The notes below the pieces were generated by a model that ran no database searches, was not told the DNA's origin, and saw only the letters and a list, made by a program, of their open reading frames with translations. The position numbers and the translations under genes are program-made. From Arenicola marina (Eukaryota; Annelida; Polychaeta; Arenicolidae), in assembly GCA_964019135.1 (NCBI GenBank), contig OZ025249.1, forward strand, positions 30,269,759-30,333,758: a stretch of 64,000 nt of DNA. Direction: 5' to 3'. Each line of letters begins with the position of its first letter. The first letter of the stretch is position 1. Positions 45,701 to 57,350 of this stretch are shown here, in pieces.

Positions 45701-48700
45701 GCCGTACACAATGAGTCGTACACGCAGAGCCGTACACTACGAGCCCGTACACAAAGAGCCGTAAACACAGTGCCGTACACACAGAGCCGTACACACGGAG
45801 CCGTACACTCAGAGCCGTACACAGAGCCGTACACAACGAGCCGTACACACAGAGCCGTACACAGAGACGTACACAACGAGCCATGCACACAGAGCCGTGC
45901 ACAGACACGTACGCAACGAGCCGTACACACAGAGCCGTACACACAGAGCCGTACACAACGAGCAGTACACAAAGAGCCCTACACACAGTGCTGTACACAA
46001 CGAGCCGTACGCACAGAGCCGTACACACAGAGCCGTGCACACAGAGCCGTACACAACGAGCCGTACACTCAGAGCCTTACACAACGAGCCGTGCCCACAG
46101 AGCCGTACACAACGAGCCGTACACAACGAGCCGTACGCAACAAAGCCTTACACACAGAGCCGTGCACATAGAGCCGTACACAACGAGCCGTAGACACAGT
46201 GCCGTACACAAAGAGCCGTACACTCAGAGCCGTACACAGAGCCGTACACAACGAGCCGTACACACAGAGCCGTACACAGAGCCGTACACAACGAGTCGTA
46301 CACGCAGAGCCGTACACTACGAGCCCGTACACAAAGAGCCGTAAACACAGTGCCGTACACACAGAGCCGTACACAACGAGCAGTACACAAAGAGCCGTAC
46401 ACACAGTGCCGTACACAACGAGCCGTACGCACAGAGCCGTACACACAGAGCCGAACACACAGAGCCGTACACAACGAGCCGTACACAAGGAGCCGTACAC
46501 ACAGAGCCGTGGACATAGAGCGGCACACTCAGAGCCGTAGACACAGTGCCGTACACAAAGAGCCGTACACAAAGAGCCGTACACACAGAGCCGTACACAG
46601 AGCCGTACACAACGAGCCGTACCCACAGAGCCGTACACAGAGCCGTACACAACGAGCCGTACCCACAGAGCCGTACACTCAGAGCCGTACACAGAGCCGT
46701 ACACAACGAGCCGTACACACAGAGCCGTACACAGAGACGTACACAACGAGCCGTGCACACAGAGCCGTGCACAGAGCCGTACACAACGAGCCGTACACAC
46801 AGAGCCGTACACACAGAGCCGTACACAACGAGCAGTACACAAAGAGCCGTACACACAGTGCCGTACACAACGAGCCGTACGCACAGCCGTACACACAGAG
46901 CCGTGCACACAGAGCCGTACACAACGAGCCGTACACTCAGAGCCGTACACAACGAGCCGTGCACACAGAGCCGTACACAACGAGCCGTGCACACAGGGCC
47001 GTACACAGAGTCGTACACAACGAGCCATGCACACAGAGCCGTACACAGAGCCGTACACAACGAGCCGTACACACAGAGCCGTACACACAATAGCCGTACA
47101 CACAGAGCCGTACACACAGAGCCGTACACAACGAGCCGTACACAAGGAGCCGTACACACAGTGCCGTACACAACGAGCCGTACGCAACAAAGCCGTACAC
47201 ACAGAGCCGTGCACATAGAGTCGTACACAACGAGCCGTAGACACAGTGCCGTACACAAAGAGCCGTACACAAAGAGCCGTACACACAGAGCCGTACACAG
47301 AGCCGTACACAACGATCTGTACACACAAAGCCGTACACAGAGCCGTACACAACGAGCCGTACCCACAGAGCCGTACACAGAGCCGTACACAACGAGCCGT
47401 ACACGCAGAGCCGTACACTACGAGCCCGTACACAAAGAGCCGTAAACACAGTGCCGTACACACAGAGCCGTACACACAGAGCCCTACACACAAAGCCGCA
47501 GCGTTGTACACGTAGCTTTAAGGTAATTTAAGTGGATCGCTTACGAGCGAATCGTTCGTTATTTCCAGGGGAAAATGGATGACGGGCGGGTGAAATACTG
47601 TAATGGAAACGGATTAACCAGGACTTGGATGGTGATACTACGTGGCGAGCCGGAGGATTGCACTTCACACTGTGAAGCCTACGCGTTTTTGCGAAAATAG
47701 CTCCGCGACGAGGCACGATGGGAACTGTCTAAAGTCAAACATTATGGAGCCAATACTTTCTTTCAGATACATGTGAGCAGATTGTGCTGGCGTGGTCCGT
47801 CTACTCCAATGCCCCCAAAGTCCTAGGCTTCACCCACGCTCCCGGTAGTTACCGTGGACTCAACGGTATCCGCTTCCTGACGATGGCTTGGATCATTCTG
47901 GGACACAGTTGGCAGCTGGGCATCACCTTAACAGCAATGCCAACTGTCTGTGAGTTCCATCAGCGTCATCTGCTCCTCTTTCGAATTTTTACTCTGGATT
48001 GACCTACTATTTGCCAGTTTATTACCATGTGTAGGATTCAATGTTTCTCATGCCCCCCCCCCCCCTTCACCACCCCAAGACGTCAATCCTTACTAACCGT
48101 ATGTCGCGCACCCCACTCTTGTCTGGCTCCACCACTGAAGTTATACAATGGGGCTTATCTAAACCCTAGATAGAAACCTGTCGATACCAAGTTCTTTTAC
48201 AGATCCTAATTTGTCTTTTATCCCGAACTGAATCTCGATAAGCGACTATAACCTCTGCAAACTGAAGATACCGTCCAACCCCTATCACATCCGGCTTATA
48301 CAGGCTCTCCTGTGCACATATTGTAGTAACCGATGCGCACATGGTTTCTTGTTACTGAAGCAAACAGAGTGGCCATCAGTTTTGCCCACAGCCGTGTAAC
48401 GCAACAGGTAGAGAAAGAGATGAACATAGCCGTGGAGACATTCTTCATTCTAAGGTAAACGTAGTTTGTTCGTATTCAAGTTCCGGTTAAAACGTTAGTG
48501 AAACCAGAGCAAGAAGCCTATATCATACGCCTTGTATCCCTTGTCGTTATTTTACGCAGGGAGTGGATTAAGGTTTGTTTTAGTTTACATATGGCTAATG
48601 CCAAATAATATTTAACAGGCGGTATATAATTTGCGTCACGCATCCATTTTGTGGTATACGGGAAATACTAGCACTAATCAGAAACCGCGATACTCTAGAG

Positions 48701-51700
48701 TAATGTTAATCAAAACACAGCCAGACCGCAGAATTAGATTGCGCGTGTGTCTGCCATTTCACCTCTGGATTTGGGTGTGTTAATTGTTATTTCGTTCTAT
48801 ATTACAGCGCTATGCTGACAGCCATCTCTTTCTTGAAATATGTAAAGAGAACAAAGGGAAAGCCCGGATGTTATTATTTCATCGTCTACTACTTGCATCG
48901 CTATTGGAGGTGAGCCAACTTAAAAAACTAACACTGCGATAGGAAGAGCGTTTTGTTCTTCTTCCACTCGCTTTGCCCTGATCAAGAAAGAAACAGAGAT
49001 GTGTGTGGCTAATGAAGGAACACTGCATTGCGTTACGAAATCAGAATATGTATCGATGCACAGGAATGTAGCGGTGTTCCGCATAAGTAACATATCAGTG
49101 TCTGAGAGATATAAGCTTATAGGAACAACCGTAAAGGTTAATAGTGCGGTTTACAGGATTAAATTTAATTTATATACATGAACGCTTAAAGAGGAATGCA
49201 GTACAACGCTATATATATTTTTGTCAGAACGAAAAACGTTTATTGTTATTACGATTATTTCCGATTCTCAGACTCTCATTATACTAGGCTTCGGCAGTTG
49301 CGTAATTGTTTATCTCTTTTTTCCTCGATTAATTACGCTCGAATCTCGAATATAAATGCCCCCCCCCCCCTATCACCCCCTACATTCAAGGTTGACCCCG
49401 GTATACATGCTGGTCCTGATGTTCTACACCACGTGCTTCAACTACTTGGGTGCGGGACCTTTCTACCCACGTTACGAATCTGCTAACTGCCGGGAATCGT
49501 GGTGGAAAAACCTTGTCTACGTCAACAACCTGATTGACGTCGACGGCAGCAATGACGTACGTACGTCCAATGTATTCACATAGTTATGCAATCAGGGGAG
49601 AAACATTTGAAGCCAAGGTAGGTGGGGGCGAAAAATGTATGTCTTGGCAAATACACCTTGAATTCATTCGCCTATATGCTTCAAGGGCGGATCCAAGGGG
49701 GGGGGGCTCCATGGGGGGGGGGGGACCAGGGGGGCTCCAGGGGGAGGGGGCTTCAGGGGGGGGGGTCCAGGGGGGGCTCCAGGGGGGGGCCTCCAGGGGG
49801 GGCCTCCAGGGGGGGCCTCCAGGGGGGGGGCTCCAGGGGGGGCTCCAGGGGGTTCGGATCTTTTGAGGAAGAATGCCGCTTTTCTAAGCAAAATTTAGGC
49901 CATCTGAGCCGATTTGATGAAGAACGCTATCTGAGGCGGCGTGGACCCCCCCCCTCCCCCCCGGTCGCAAGTTTTCATTGGACCCCCCTGGGTCGTAAAA
50001 AAATTGGTGTATCCCCCGGTCGCAATTTTGTTCAGGGCCCCATCCCCCACCCCCAAACTGGGTGGTCTAAGTTTGCACCCCCCACCCCCCCTTTCAAATT
50101 TCTGGATCCGCCCCTGTGCTTCCTTCCTTTACAATAAAAGGTTTACATGTATATCCCTATAAAACAGTTAGAATCATGTTTAGAGGCTCAAAAATACATA
50201 CATAGGAACACATAATTAAGACAACATCACACGTTCCGCTAGACAACCCAAACTCTTCGTTGGCTCCGAATCGGTCTTGTTTTAATAGTGTGCGCAGTGG
50301 CAAGGCAACGGAGGCGACCGCAGTGGCCAAATAAAACTGTTAGATGATCTATTGAACCCAAAACATGAGTATCCTCCGTTAACGCAGCGGTACTCACCTG
50401 GTAACGGTGTGATCATACCCTGCTAGTCTCTATTTGCAGAGGGCCACCTGAGAGCCTAACGGCTCGTGAATCTGTGGTTCGAGCCCCGCTGTGGCCATGT
50501 CTGTGTGGTGGCAGGATAAAGATCCCATGTCCTTCTTCGCAAAGAGGGGACATGGCTGCACTGTCCCTTCCTTCAACCATCAAGGTCATATCACCAAAAT
50601 GGTCAAAGCGGCCTGAATATCCAATCAACCCACCCCTTGCTTGATTGTCCATATATCTCATGTACGTGGGTCTCCGCCCAATTGGTTTGGCAACTAGGTA
50701 TAATTTGGTATATGTTTGGGTTGTCAATAAAAGTATTTTTCATATGAGCTTAATTATGTATATAATTTCAAATTTAGGAAATGACTTACCTGAATGGTGT
50801 TACATAGGTCATTAACCTACCCACTAGATCGACTCTGCCCCTCGCCCCTTCTCACCCCCCCCCCCCCCCACCCATTTTCCATTTTAGGAAATGTACAACT
50901 TACCTGGATGGTGTTACAGGTCAGGACCCTAAACGTCATAGTGACGAAAACGTCAGACCACACGGCCTGCACCAACTAGGAGAAAATGTACAGTTTCACA
51001 CTGTGTATCGATCGCCGTTTCTATTGACGGCCGAAAGATACACTCCTGCACGGGTACACGTATATGTAGGTCCACGTAGATAATAGTCATCTTTCTGTGG
51101 AATGTTATCAATCAAGGCCGGCCTGACCCGATCCAAAGTACGAGCGAAGTACCTGACTTACTTTGATATCTTGAACTGTGTGTAACGTTTGTTATTAGCG
51201 TCCAATGTTATGGTTGCAGTGTATGGGGTGGACCTGGTATCTGGCCAACGACTTCCAATTCTACGTCATCGCTCCAGCCTTCCTATCCCTCCTTTACTGG
51301 TACGTGTCATACACTTCAACAGCACACGTCCATGAACGACAGCTGATAGGAAACGCAATATCAGATCAATACAAACTGACCGATATACTCACGGGCGTTA
51401 TCATCAAACTTCCAGGGGTATTTGTGTGTTTACTTCACCAGTTTGTCTACTTTTACAGCGTATACTATCTAAATATCTCTACTTAAATTGAAAGTGTATA
51501 TACCCTATCGTTCTCTACTTAACCCTGTTATATTTCCTTTATATCTCAACTTTAACAGCGTACATTAGGCCTACTTATCAATCTCTACTGGACGGAGAAA
51601 TAAGTTCTCGGTCGGGTTGTCGTATACCGCCATTATGATGGTTATAGTCTATTTTATGCCGTTACAGGGTTCCTGCCGCTGGAATAACGTTTGTTGTGCT

Positions 51701-54700
51701 TGCTATATGCGGCAGCATGACTGCCATTGGCGTCACCTTCTTTGGCATGTACGTACCTATATTGTGTGTAAGCCTACCCCTCATTTTACAATAATAGGCG
51801 GCAAGCGATAGATAAACGGTTATCTCACTGGGGTGTTAACGTACCGAGGAATGACTAAGGCAAATTAAGTTTTCGTTCTCTGAATACGGGCCCCCCCCCT
51901 CCCACCACTACCCTTCGAATGCGTCACTCCATATTGTATCGTGAACGTCTTTGCACGTCGCAGCCAATCCATGTGAGGCGGCTATACCCTTATGGTGTCG
52001 GAGTCATATATCGTACAGTGATAGGCGTAGGCATCGCGCGCACCCCCTCCCTCACCCACGGTCTACATGGCTGTTTTATGATGAAAATAGTAGATTTTTG
52101 TCATATGTCGGTTGGTTGGTTTTGTCTGGTGTGTCTGTCTGTAACTTCTTACGATAACTATCGAACGCCTTCAGACATCAACTTCCAATTTCACTAAAAT
52201 ATTTCGAATGGCCATCGTCAGGCTATGTTTGTAGATGGACCACGTAGATCAAAGGTCAAGGTCACAGGATTTTTGTTTGAAAACTAATGAAAGATAGGAC
52301 AAAAAATCGGGAAAATCGCTACTACTGTCACATTTATCCATTTAATGCATGACGTATTAGGCCCATTGGTGGTTTGTATGGCGTGTTAAAATTGTGCAAA
52401 TCGCAAATGCTATGAGAGTATTTTGGCGAGAAAATGACAAGTTGTCCATAAAAGCAACAAGTGAGACAAACGACACCTTGCGTATATCATGACATTAGTA
52501 TTTGGGCGCAGATGACGATATTGATCAAGGTTATATGTCCAAGGTCAAGGTCACGAAATATGTTTTCCCTCGTAGTAACATTGGGTTTAGAGAGTTGTTT
52601 CTTTGAAAGTATTTCACAGAGAGAGCCGTAAAAGCCATGTTGACTCAAAGTTTCGAGTTATAGGTCAACCACATTTGTGCCTTGTGAAAATTTTCAAAAT
52701 TCGCTATGACTAGCTTCAATACTCCATATGACTCACAGCGCGAGGTGAGGTTTCGGCCTGTAACTTGGTCGGTATTGCATGTAGTGAATCAAAGTCGGTC
52801 TTAAAATGTTACATTTGGACCAATCTCCCGATTTTCGTCATCCCTTTCAAGCTACGCCTGACGGTTTCCTTTTATTTGGAGCACATTCATTCCCCCAAGC
52901 CACCACCATTCTACCATCACTCTCCCTGGCCAGGTTTATAGCCGCCTTTGTCGTGCTCCCATGTGCCTGTCAAACATCTTCCTGTGCCACCGACTGAACG
53001 GAGTGTCTCGTTTCCAGAGCCGTAGGCGAGAAGGATTGGTACTACGATTTCTACGTGCGCCCCTGGTGCAGGGCAAGCACCTACTTCATAGGAATGGGCC
53101 TCGGCTACCTGGTGTACAGAACCAAGCCGAAGATCAGACTTCACCCCGTACGTGTCTCGTTGCCTAATTGTCATTTCAATTAATCATCGCAGACCCTTCT
53201 ATCTGTCCCGGGAATCGATCGGCCTAACCGTCTTACGCTGCTTGTCGAGTATCTCGACATCTGTGTTGGCTAACATTAAGTTGAAAAATGTAGATATTAA
53301 ACGAATATCTATCAAGAAAATATCGAAGTGCAATTCCCACCTTTGGACTCGATCGAACTCGACAGCATAGTTCGAAAGTAACATAGCCTCTAATCAATCA
53401 AAACCGGAAGAAAAATTCGCGCTTGAAGGTTAATTCTAATGGTTAAATTTGATGTGGGACAGAGCGACTAAAAGCGTAAGCGGAACGCATTCTGCCGGTA
53501 GATCGACAAGATATGTCTTTCTTCTGGTACCATTGTGAGCGTGTCGTCCAGTGCATTTATCGACAGTATTGTTGTTTGTTTCCACAAGGCGGCAGCAGTG
53601 GGTTGCTGGTGTGTTGCGCTGAGCTTTGTCAGTATGGCGGTGTACATGACAGCGTACCCCATGAGTGCAACCGGCTGGATCACTTGGAGCACCTTCCAGA
53701 GACCACTGTTTGGTCTGGGCGTCGCCTGGATCATATTTGCTTGTTGCAAAGGACAAGGGGGTAAGAAAGTAATGCAAAGTTAATAAGTATAATAATTTGA
53801 AAGTCGTTTTCTAAATGATGGGGTAACCTTTGTTCATTTGTCAATAACCACTTACAGTATCAAACGACACCATAAAATAATGAGCCTACTGTTCGAACAC
53901 AGGTCAAAGATATATACAGAGAGTGGACTAGTGATTGCACGAGGTACCATGCAGTGATTGCGCACCTGACTAAATGCATTATTAACATACATTTTACGGC
54001 GGACGTTTTGGCCAAGATATATTGGTTTATTGCAGTTAACTGGAAAGTTTTAAACCGATCTGCATACAATTTTTGCCAGTTTGTTCGCATTGCACACTCG
54101 CTATAGTAGCTGCGCGATTACTGGTCATATATTTATATTTCATGCAGTCTGTGCGAGGAAAGAAAATTACAAAAGCTGATATGTGTATATCTTGAAAAAG
54201 CCTCCAATGTGCAATGTACAGAAATGAATTAATATCCCCATCTATTCATCTTATTTGCTCATCCAGGGGTCATCACGAGCATTATGTCCTGGGAAGGTTG
54301 GCTACCTCTGGCCAAACTGACTTACGTCGGTTACCTGATCCACCCTATTATTATCGTTTTCACCTACTACTCCAGACCTAAACAGTTATACATGACGGAC
54401 TGGACCATGGTAAGTCTACTCTAAGGCTGGAAGTCAGTCTTCACCCTCTAGTCATTTATGAAATATACCCATGTATCAAACTACTCCGCATTGTAATAGT
54501 ATTCTTTAAAACTTTACGGTGCTAATTAAGCTGGGCCATAAACAGGTAAGCTAAATATAAGGTATTAGGTATATTATGTAGTATGATCCAGAAGAAAACG
54601 CGTTAAGCGTAATATGTAGATCTATCGTCCGTTTTCAAAGATATTGACATGTTGATATCTTCAGTTTTAGCATTGTTGTTCTACTTCAGATCTACCAGTT

Positions 54701-54809
54701 CTTGGGGCACATAACGATGACAATGGGCGTCTCCTTCGTCGTCAGTGTCTGTCTGGAACTTCCCTTCTTGCAGCTTGATAAGATCATGTTCAAGAAATTA
54801 AGAAAATAG
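32820..54809 (+). CDS. nrf-6: nrf-6-like (nose resistant to fluoxetine) membrane acyltransferase
   Basis: Fifteen exons join in phase: 32820-33090, 34034-34200, 34832-34901, 36641-36746, 42470-42957, 47767-47949, 48361-48454, 48808-48909, 49391-49556, 51220-51299, 51668-51748, 53018-53147, 53589-53760, 54267-54409 and 54690-54809 (TAG at 54807). The product is 790 residues. It has a signal peptide (hydrophobic residues 8-30), an extracellular NRF domain with paired cysteines, a first TM helix, a variable loop, and an acyltransferase-3 multipass domain. C. elegans nrf-6 and ndg-4 mutants alter drug and yolk-lipid uptake; the substrate of this protein is unknown. ATG 32820 has a good context (caaagATGG). 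Introns contain large repeat arrays and a transposon, none of which touches an exon. Confidence 0.93.
35080..36600. repeat. 17-bp TGACGTGTCGACCA-type minisatellite in an nrf-6-like intron
   Basis: The core unit gtgtgacgtgtcgacca (17 bp) repeats from about 35680, with 22-bp variants that gain an extra gacgt. The left part (35080-35680) is a diverged version with cgtatgacgcatgacgtg. Almost every unit has TGACG(T), a CRE/bZIP half-site core, and GTCGAC, and is CpG-rich. The array fills most of the intron between exons 34832 and 36641. Confidence 0.93.
37128..37153. repeat. Short palindrome
   Basis: aaagggccggaattccggcc followed by tttt is a near-perfect inverted repeat of about 24 bp in the intron after exon 4. 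It would form a small hairpin. No function is assigned. Confidence 0.5.
38919..39020 (+). pseudogene. HARBI1-like transposase N-terminal fragment
   Basis: ATG at 38919 opens MVAIFMASHLFRRRL, then RQRIVRLREDPFTNLNN. The Arg-rich segment followed by an acidic/Pro 'EDPF.NLN' resembles the N terminus of invertebrate Harbinger (HARBI1-like) transposases. The frame then runs into unrelated sequence and a stop at about 39069. The DDE nuclease domain is absent. This is a broken transposase inside the inverted-repeat element. Confidence 0.5.
40125..40198. repeat. Hairpin inside the Harbinger-type element
   Basis: ctaaattaatcc at 40125-40136 is the exact reverse complement of ggattaatttag at 40187-40198, with cgcccctggggg and cccccggaggtg as further arms. 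Possibly a nested MITE. It lies about 150 bp from a second hairpin. Confidence 0.55.
40350..40410. repeat. Second hairpin inside the Harbinger-type element
   Basis: aatagcgcgagtttgc at 40350-40365 pairs with gcaaaactcgcgctatt at 40394-40410. Confidence 0.55.
42470..42957 (+). CDS. nrf-6: nrf-6-like exon 5: first TM helix and variable Gly/Ala/Thr-rich loop
   Basis: At 488 bp this is the largest exon. It begins with a TM helix (AVLCFFGLICLMATLYDVIT) followed by a basic stop-transfer KKRHR. It continues as a low-complexity loop with repeated NGTG, TNGT and GGGG motifs before PRAYQP. In the family this loop between TM1 and the acyltransferase core is the least conserved part. Confidence 0.85.
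43756..47512. repeat. 14-bp ccgtacacacagag minisatellite, about 265 copies
   Basis: The unit ccgtacacacagag mixes with ccgtacacaacgag (14 bp) and ccgtacacagag (12 bp) variants. Rare variants recur at long distance (for example tacgcaacaaagcc near 45540, 46135 and 47180), showing block duplications. The array fills most of the intron between exons 42470 and 47767. It lacks stop codons in several frames on both strands, which produces artificial long ORFs (up to 525 codons) of TEPYTQSRTHRAV or CVRLCVYGS type. Confidence 0.95.
47767..54809 (+). CDS. nrf-6: nrf-6-like exons 6-15: acyltransferase-3 core
   Basis: The core starts at PGSYRGLNGIRFLTMAWIIL, followed by GHSW. The GIRFLxMxWIxLGH motif carries the conserved Arg and His of acyltransferase-3 proteins. 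Later come VETFFIL(S), YLHRYWRLTP (the conserved RxxR-type segment), CMGWTWYLANDFQFYVIAPA, VRPWCRASTYFIGMGLGYLV, LGVAWIIFACCKGQGG and LTYVGYLIHPIIIVF. The last exon ends MFKKLRK. I chose donor 51749 (GGCAT/GTACGT) over nearby alternatives because only it matches the phase of exon 53018. Confidence 0.92.
49684..50115. mobile_element. hAT-like non-autonomous element with extremely G-rich/C-rich interior
   Basis: The ends are agggcggatcca and its complement tggatccgcccct. The flanks atgcttca and gtgcttcc are near-identical 8-mers, as expected for an hAT-type 8-bp duplication. The interior has long G runs with ggctccagg units (49700-49850), then C runs. Related termini occur at 61999-62107 and 63659-63802. 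Confidence 0.55.
50434..50640 (+). mobile_element. 5'-truncated tRNA-derived SINE
   Basis: It starts at gccacctgagagcctaacgg and contains the B box ggttcgagccccgctgtgg. It continues through gtgtggtggcaggataaaga and ends in the family tail agcggcctgaata, then ccaatcaaccc. It lies in the nrf-6-like intron before exon 51220. Confidence 0.78.
52200..52680. repeat. Probable ancient interspersed repeat with aaggtcaaggtcac motifs
   Basis: atcaaaggtcaaggtcacag (about 52248) and tccaaggtcaaggtcacgaa (about 52538) occur about 290 bp apart in related contexts. This resembles dispersed repeats of invertebrate genomes. No boundaries, ORF or terminal repeats can be set. Confidence 0.35.
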
Positions 54810-57350
54810 GGCTTCATACATGCTGAAATTAATATTCTTTTACTAAACGTACACTAGACTTACAAGCTACGACGGCAAGGGGAAGTGGCGCTCTAGACGC
54901 TTCTGTAGTAAAGGTATAGTTTGGGGCTATGCCACCCTCTGTGTGCGGGATCGATAACAAACGTGTTTATGACGTTACACAACAGGCACAAGTTTCACTT
55001 TTATGAAGGGGAAATTCAAGACGTTTTGGGTTGTGCTTTTTTTTGGATTGTTAGCGGTCTATCAAGTTGTAAACAATCCTTTGGGCCTAACATTTTGGTA
55101 CCTGTTCCCATGTCTTTATCAACGTTTGTGTATAGCGCTATGGACGTTGCGAGGAAGGATGCCTAACGAAACTTGCTGACATGTTGCATTGCCGTCGGCT
55201 ATAGTATGCAATAATCAGTTGTTAATTAGTGATGTATAATTCATTGTCACACAAGGTAAACTTAACAATATTTTTTATACCCAGTTAGTGTACAATGTGT
55301 CTTTATCGTTTAATCACAATTAATACCCACCATTAAGACTTGTGTATCTGCGATCAAAAGTAACTACATATATATACGTACATATTATACGCCCATAGAC
55401 ACAGTTAATTTATGTTAATTGAATATTGAATATCTCAATTCAATGAATATTGATAGTAACGGTTCGTGTATAAAGTCGGTAAACAAGAAAAACCTATTTA
55501 GTCAGCCATCAGCGCCAATAGTTTAAGGTCATAATCATACAGTGACCTAGTGACGCAGAACAAGGTTTCGTAGTGGTTCACTGGCGGTCGTATGAATTTG
55601 CACGAGGTTGGCGGGATGGTGGAGGGGAGGGAGGCGATATGCAGTCATCATTTAGTGTACCATGTTGAATGTTAACTGACGATCAGGCTGAATTATACGA
55701 GGAAAACATTTTATTGCATGAACGTGCTAGTACAATTACGAAAAATAAAGGCCAATTACTCGAGGAACTCGGGGCAAAGATTTACCCAATTTTCCAGAAT
55801 CATATTATCGATCTGCTCACTAATTCTTTAACGAGTCTACTAAGCCAGTCACAGAGAAAATCGGCGGTGGGTCTTATTTTCAAGGCTAAATGTAAGCGGA
55901 ATAGTGAAAATCCGTAAAAAAACTTTTAACGGCCCTTCACCGTTACCTTGCTTGAGGGGTGGGGTTAAGGGGGGAGGGGTGTGGACTCCGGGATCTGCCA
56001 CCAGAGATCGTATAGCGCCTTATCGTAAAGTACCTTATCGTGTTGTAGGGGAGACCGGGGCAAGTAGGCCCTCGGGGTACGTTAACCCACATCGATTTTT
56101 TTTTACTTTTTACGCCTTAGGTACACAGTTTCGCCATGTGATGCAGTCATGTGATGAGTGTTGTACGTCCCAGACAGTTTTCGTAGACATTGCGGTGCAC
56201 GCCGAACAGTTTGGAGGCCAATTAACTTTTTCTGCTAGGAAAGTAAATAACTGTTCCGCCGTGTAGTCTTGACTTCTAATAGGCTACAATTCACATTTCT
56301 TACATGCAAAGATAGCTGACACGTTCGGGGCACATTCACCCGCTTGAAGGTAAGACAAGTTGACCGACTGGGTGAACATATGCCCCGGTCGCGTGGTCAA
56401 GTGTACTCCGTGTGCAAAACATACAGTGGAACAAGATACAGTGGAACAACATACAGTGGAACAACATACAGTGAAACGTGTATATAACGTTCACACATTG
56501 AAAAGGTGAACCTAACATAAGACTGGCAGCCATACCTCATGCAGACATTGTTTAATAGTAAATAGATGGCCCAAAGGATCTTCAACAAGATGTCGGGAGG
56601 GGGGGTGGGGGTGTACTTAATACATTGCTGTGGGCCTGGGGGTTCCGCGGTAAAGCCCCTACCCCCCTTTTTCAGCGCCAAAATCCGTTCGGTCGGGGCG
56701 TTTTACGGCAAAAATCTTTTTCGCCGCTACCCTCTTTATGAACGCACATTTTTATGTAGCTCCCTCCCGCCCCTCAATTCAAATATCCGCTCCCTCAGGC
56801 ATCAAGGGGCACCCGCGAACCCGCGCCCCCCCCACTCCCCCCACCCTGCCCAGATTTGTATCATAGTGCCCCCTGTGGAAAGCACAAACGTAAAAACGAC
56901 CACAAACGTAACAACGCATGTGTCACAAACGTGAAAAAATCACAAACGTAAAAATGATTCGCTCACAGAAGAAAAAACTGCTTGATCACAAACATAAAAA
57001 AACTTTTACAAACGTAAAAACATTTCGTCCACAAACATAAAAATCTAAGGGGAGGAAATAGTATATACAAACTCTCCGTTGTGATGCAATAATCAGTTCT
57101 TTGATAAAGCGGGTTTGCACGCCGAAGTGCTAAATATAAACTTTGCTCCACCACAAGGAAATAAAGTACTAAACAAATATATGACCTCTGCTAAATGCAC
57201 TTCCAATTTTTGCGGTAAACAAAGCGTTGATCCGTCATAACCTTTGGCTTTGTGTAACGCGGACGTCGAAAGGGAGTAAACTTATTCGAACATTCCATCT
57301 GTTGATACACCAATTGCCGTGGTAGGCTAGTGCGTGAACAAGTGCGAGTG
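54810..57350. other. Intergenic region between nrf-6-like and ENGASE genes
   Basis: I see no supported gene. An 82-codon ORF at 55669-55917 has no recognised domain. Local repeats are acagtggaacaacat copies at 56405-56475 and a cacaaacgtaaaaa-type degenerate repeat at 56880-57050. The latter lies about 300-470 bp upstream of the ENGASE start, so the ENGASE promoter probably lies within it or after it. Confidence 0.55.
56880..57050. repeat. Degenerate cacaaacgtaaaaa repeat
   Basis: About eight imperfect copies of cacaaacgtaaaaa with variable A runs and spacing. Confidence 0.65.

Noticed and set aside
43724..47511. Long ORFs up to 525 codons on both strands (SRTHRAV and CVRLCVYGS types)
   Set aside because: They are translations of the 14-bp minisatellite in several overlapping frames. 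There is no non-repeat coding sequence at either end, and the array lies in an nrf-6-like intron.
49622..50137. Gly-rich 171-codon ORF
   Set aside because: The composition comes from G homopolymers inside the hAT-like element.
50886..50926. Possible extra nrf-6-like exon (gaaatgtacaacttacctgg region with AG and GT edges)
   Set aside because: At about 32 nt it would shift the frame between exons 49391-49556 and 51220-51299, which already join perfectly. A near-duplicate at 50778 suggests it is a local repeat.
55669..55917. 82-codon ORF starting MLTDDQAELYEEN
   Set aside because: It looks protein-like but has no recognised domain, splice partner or promoter. It may be a transposon fragment, but the support is too weak to list as a gene.
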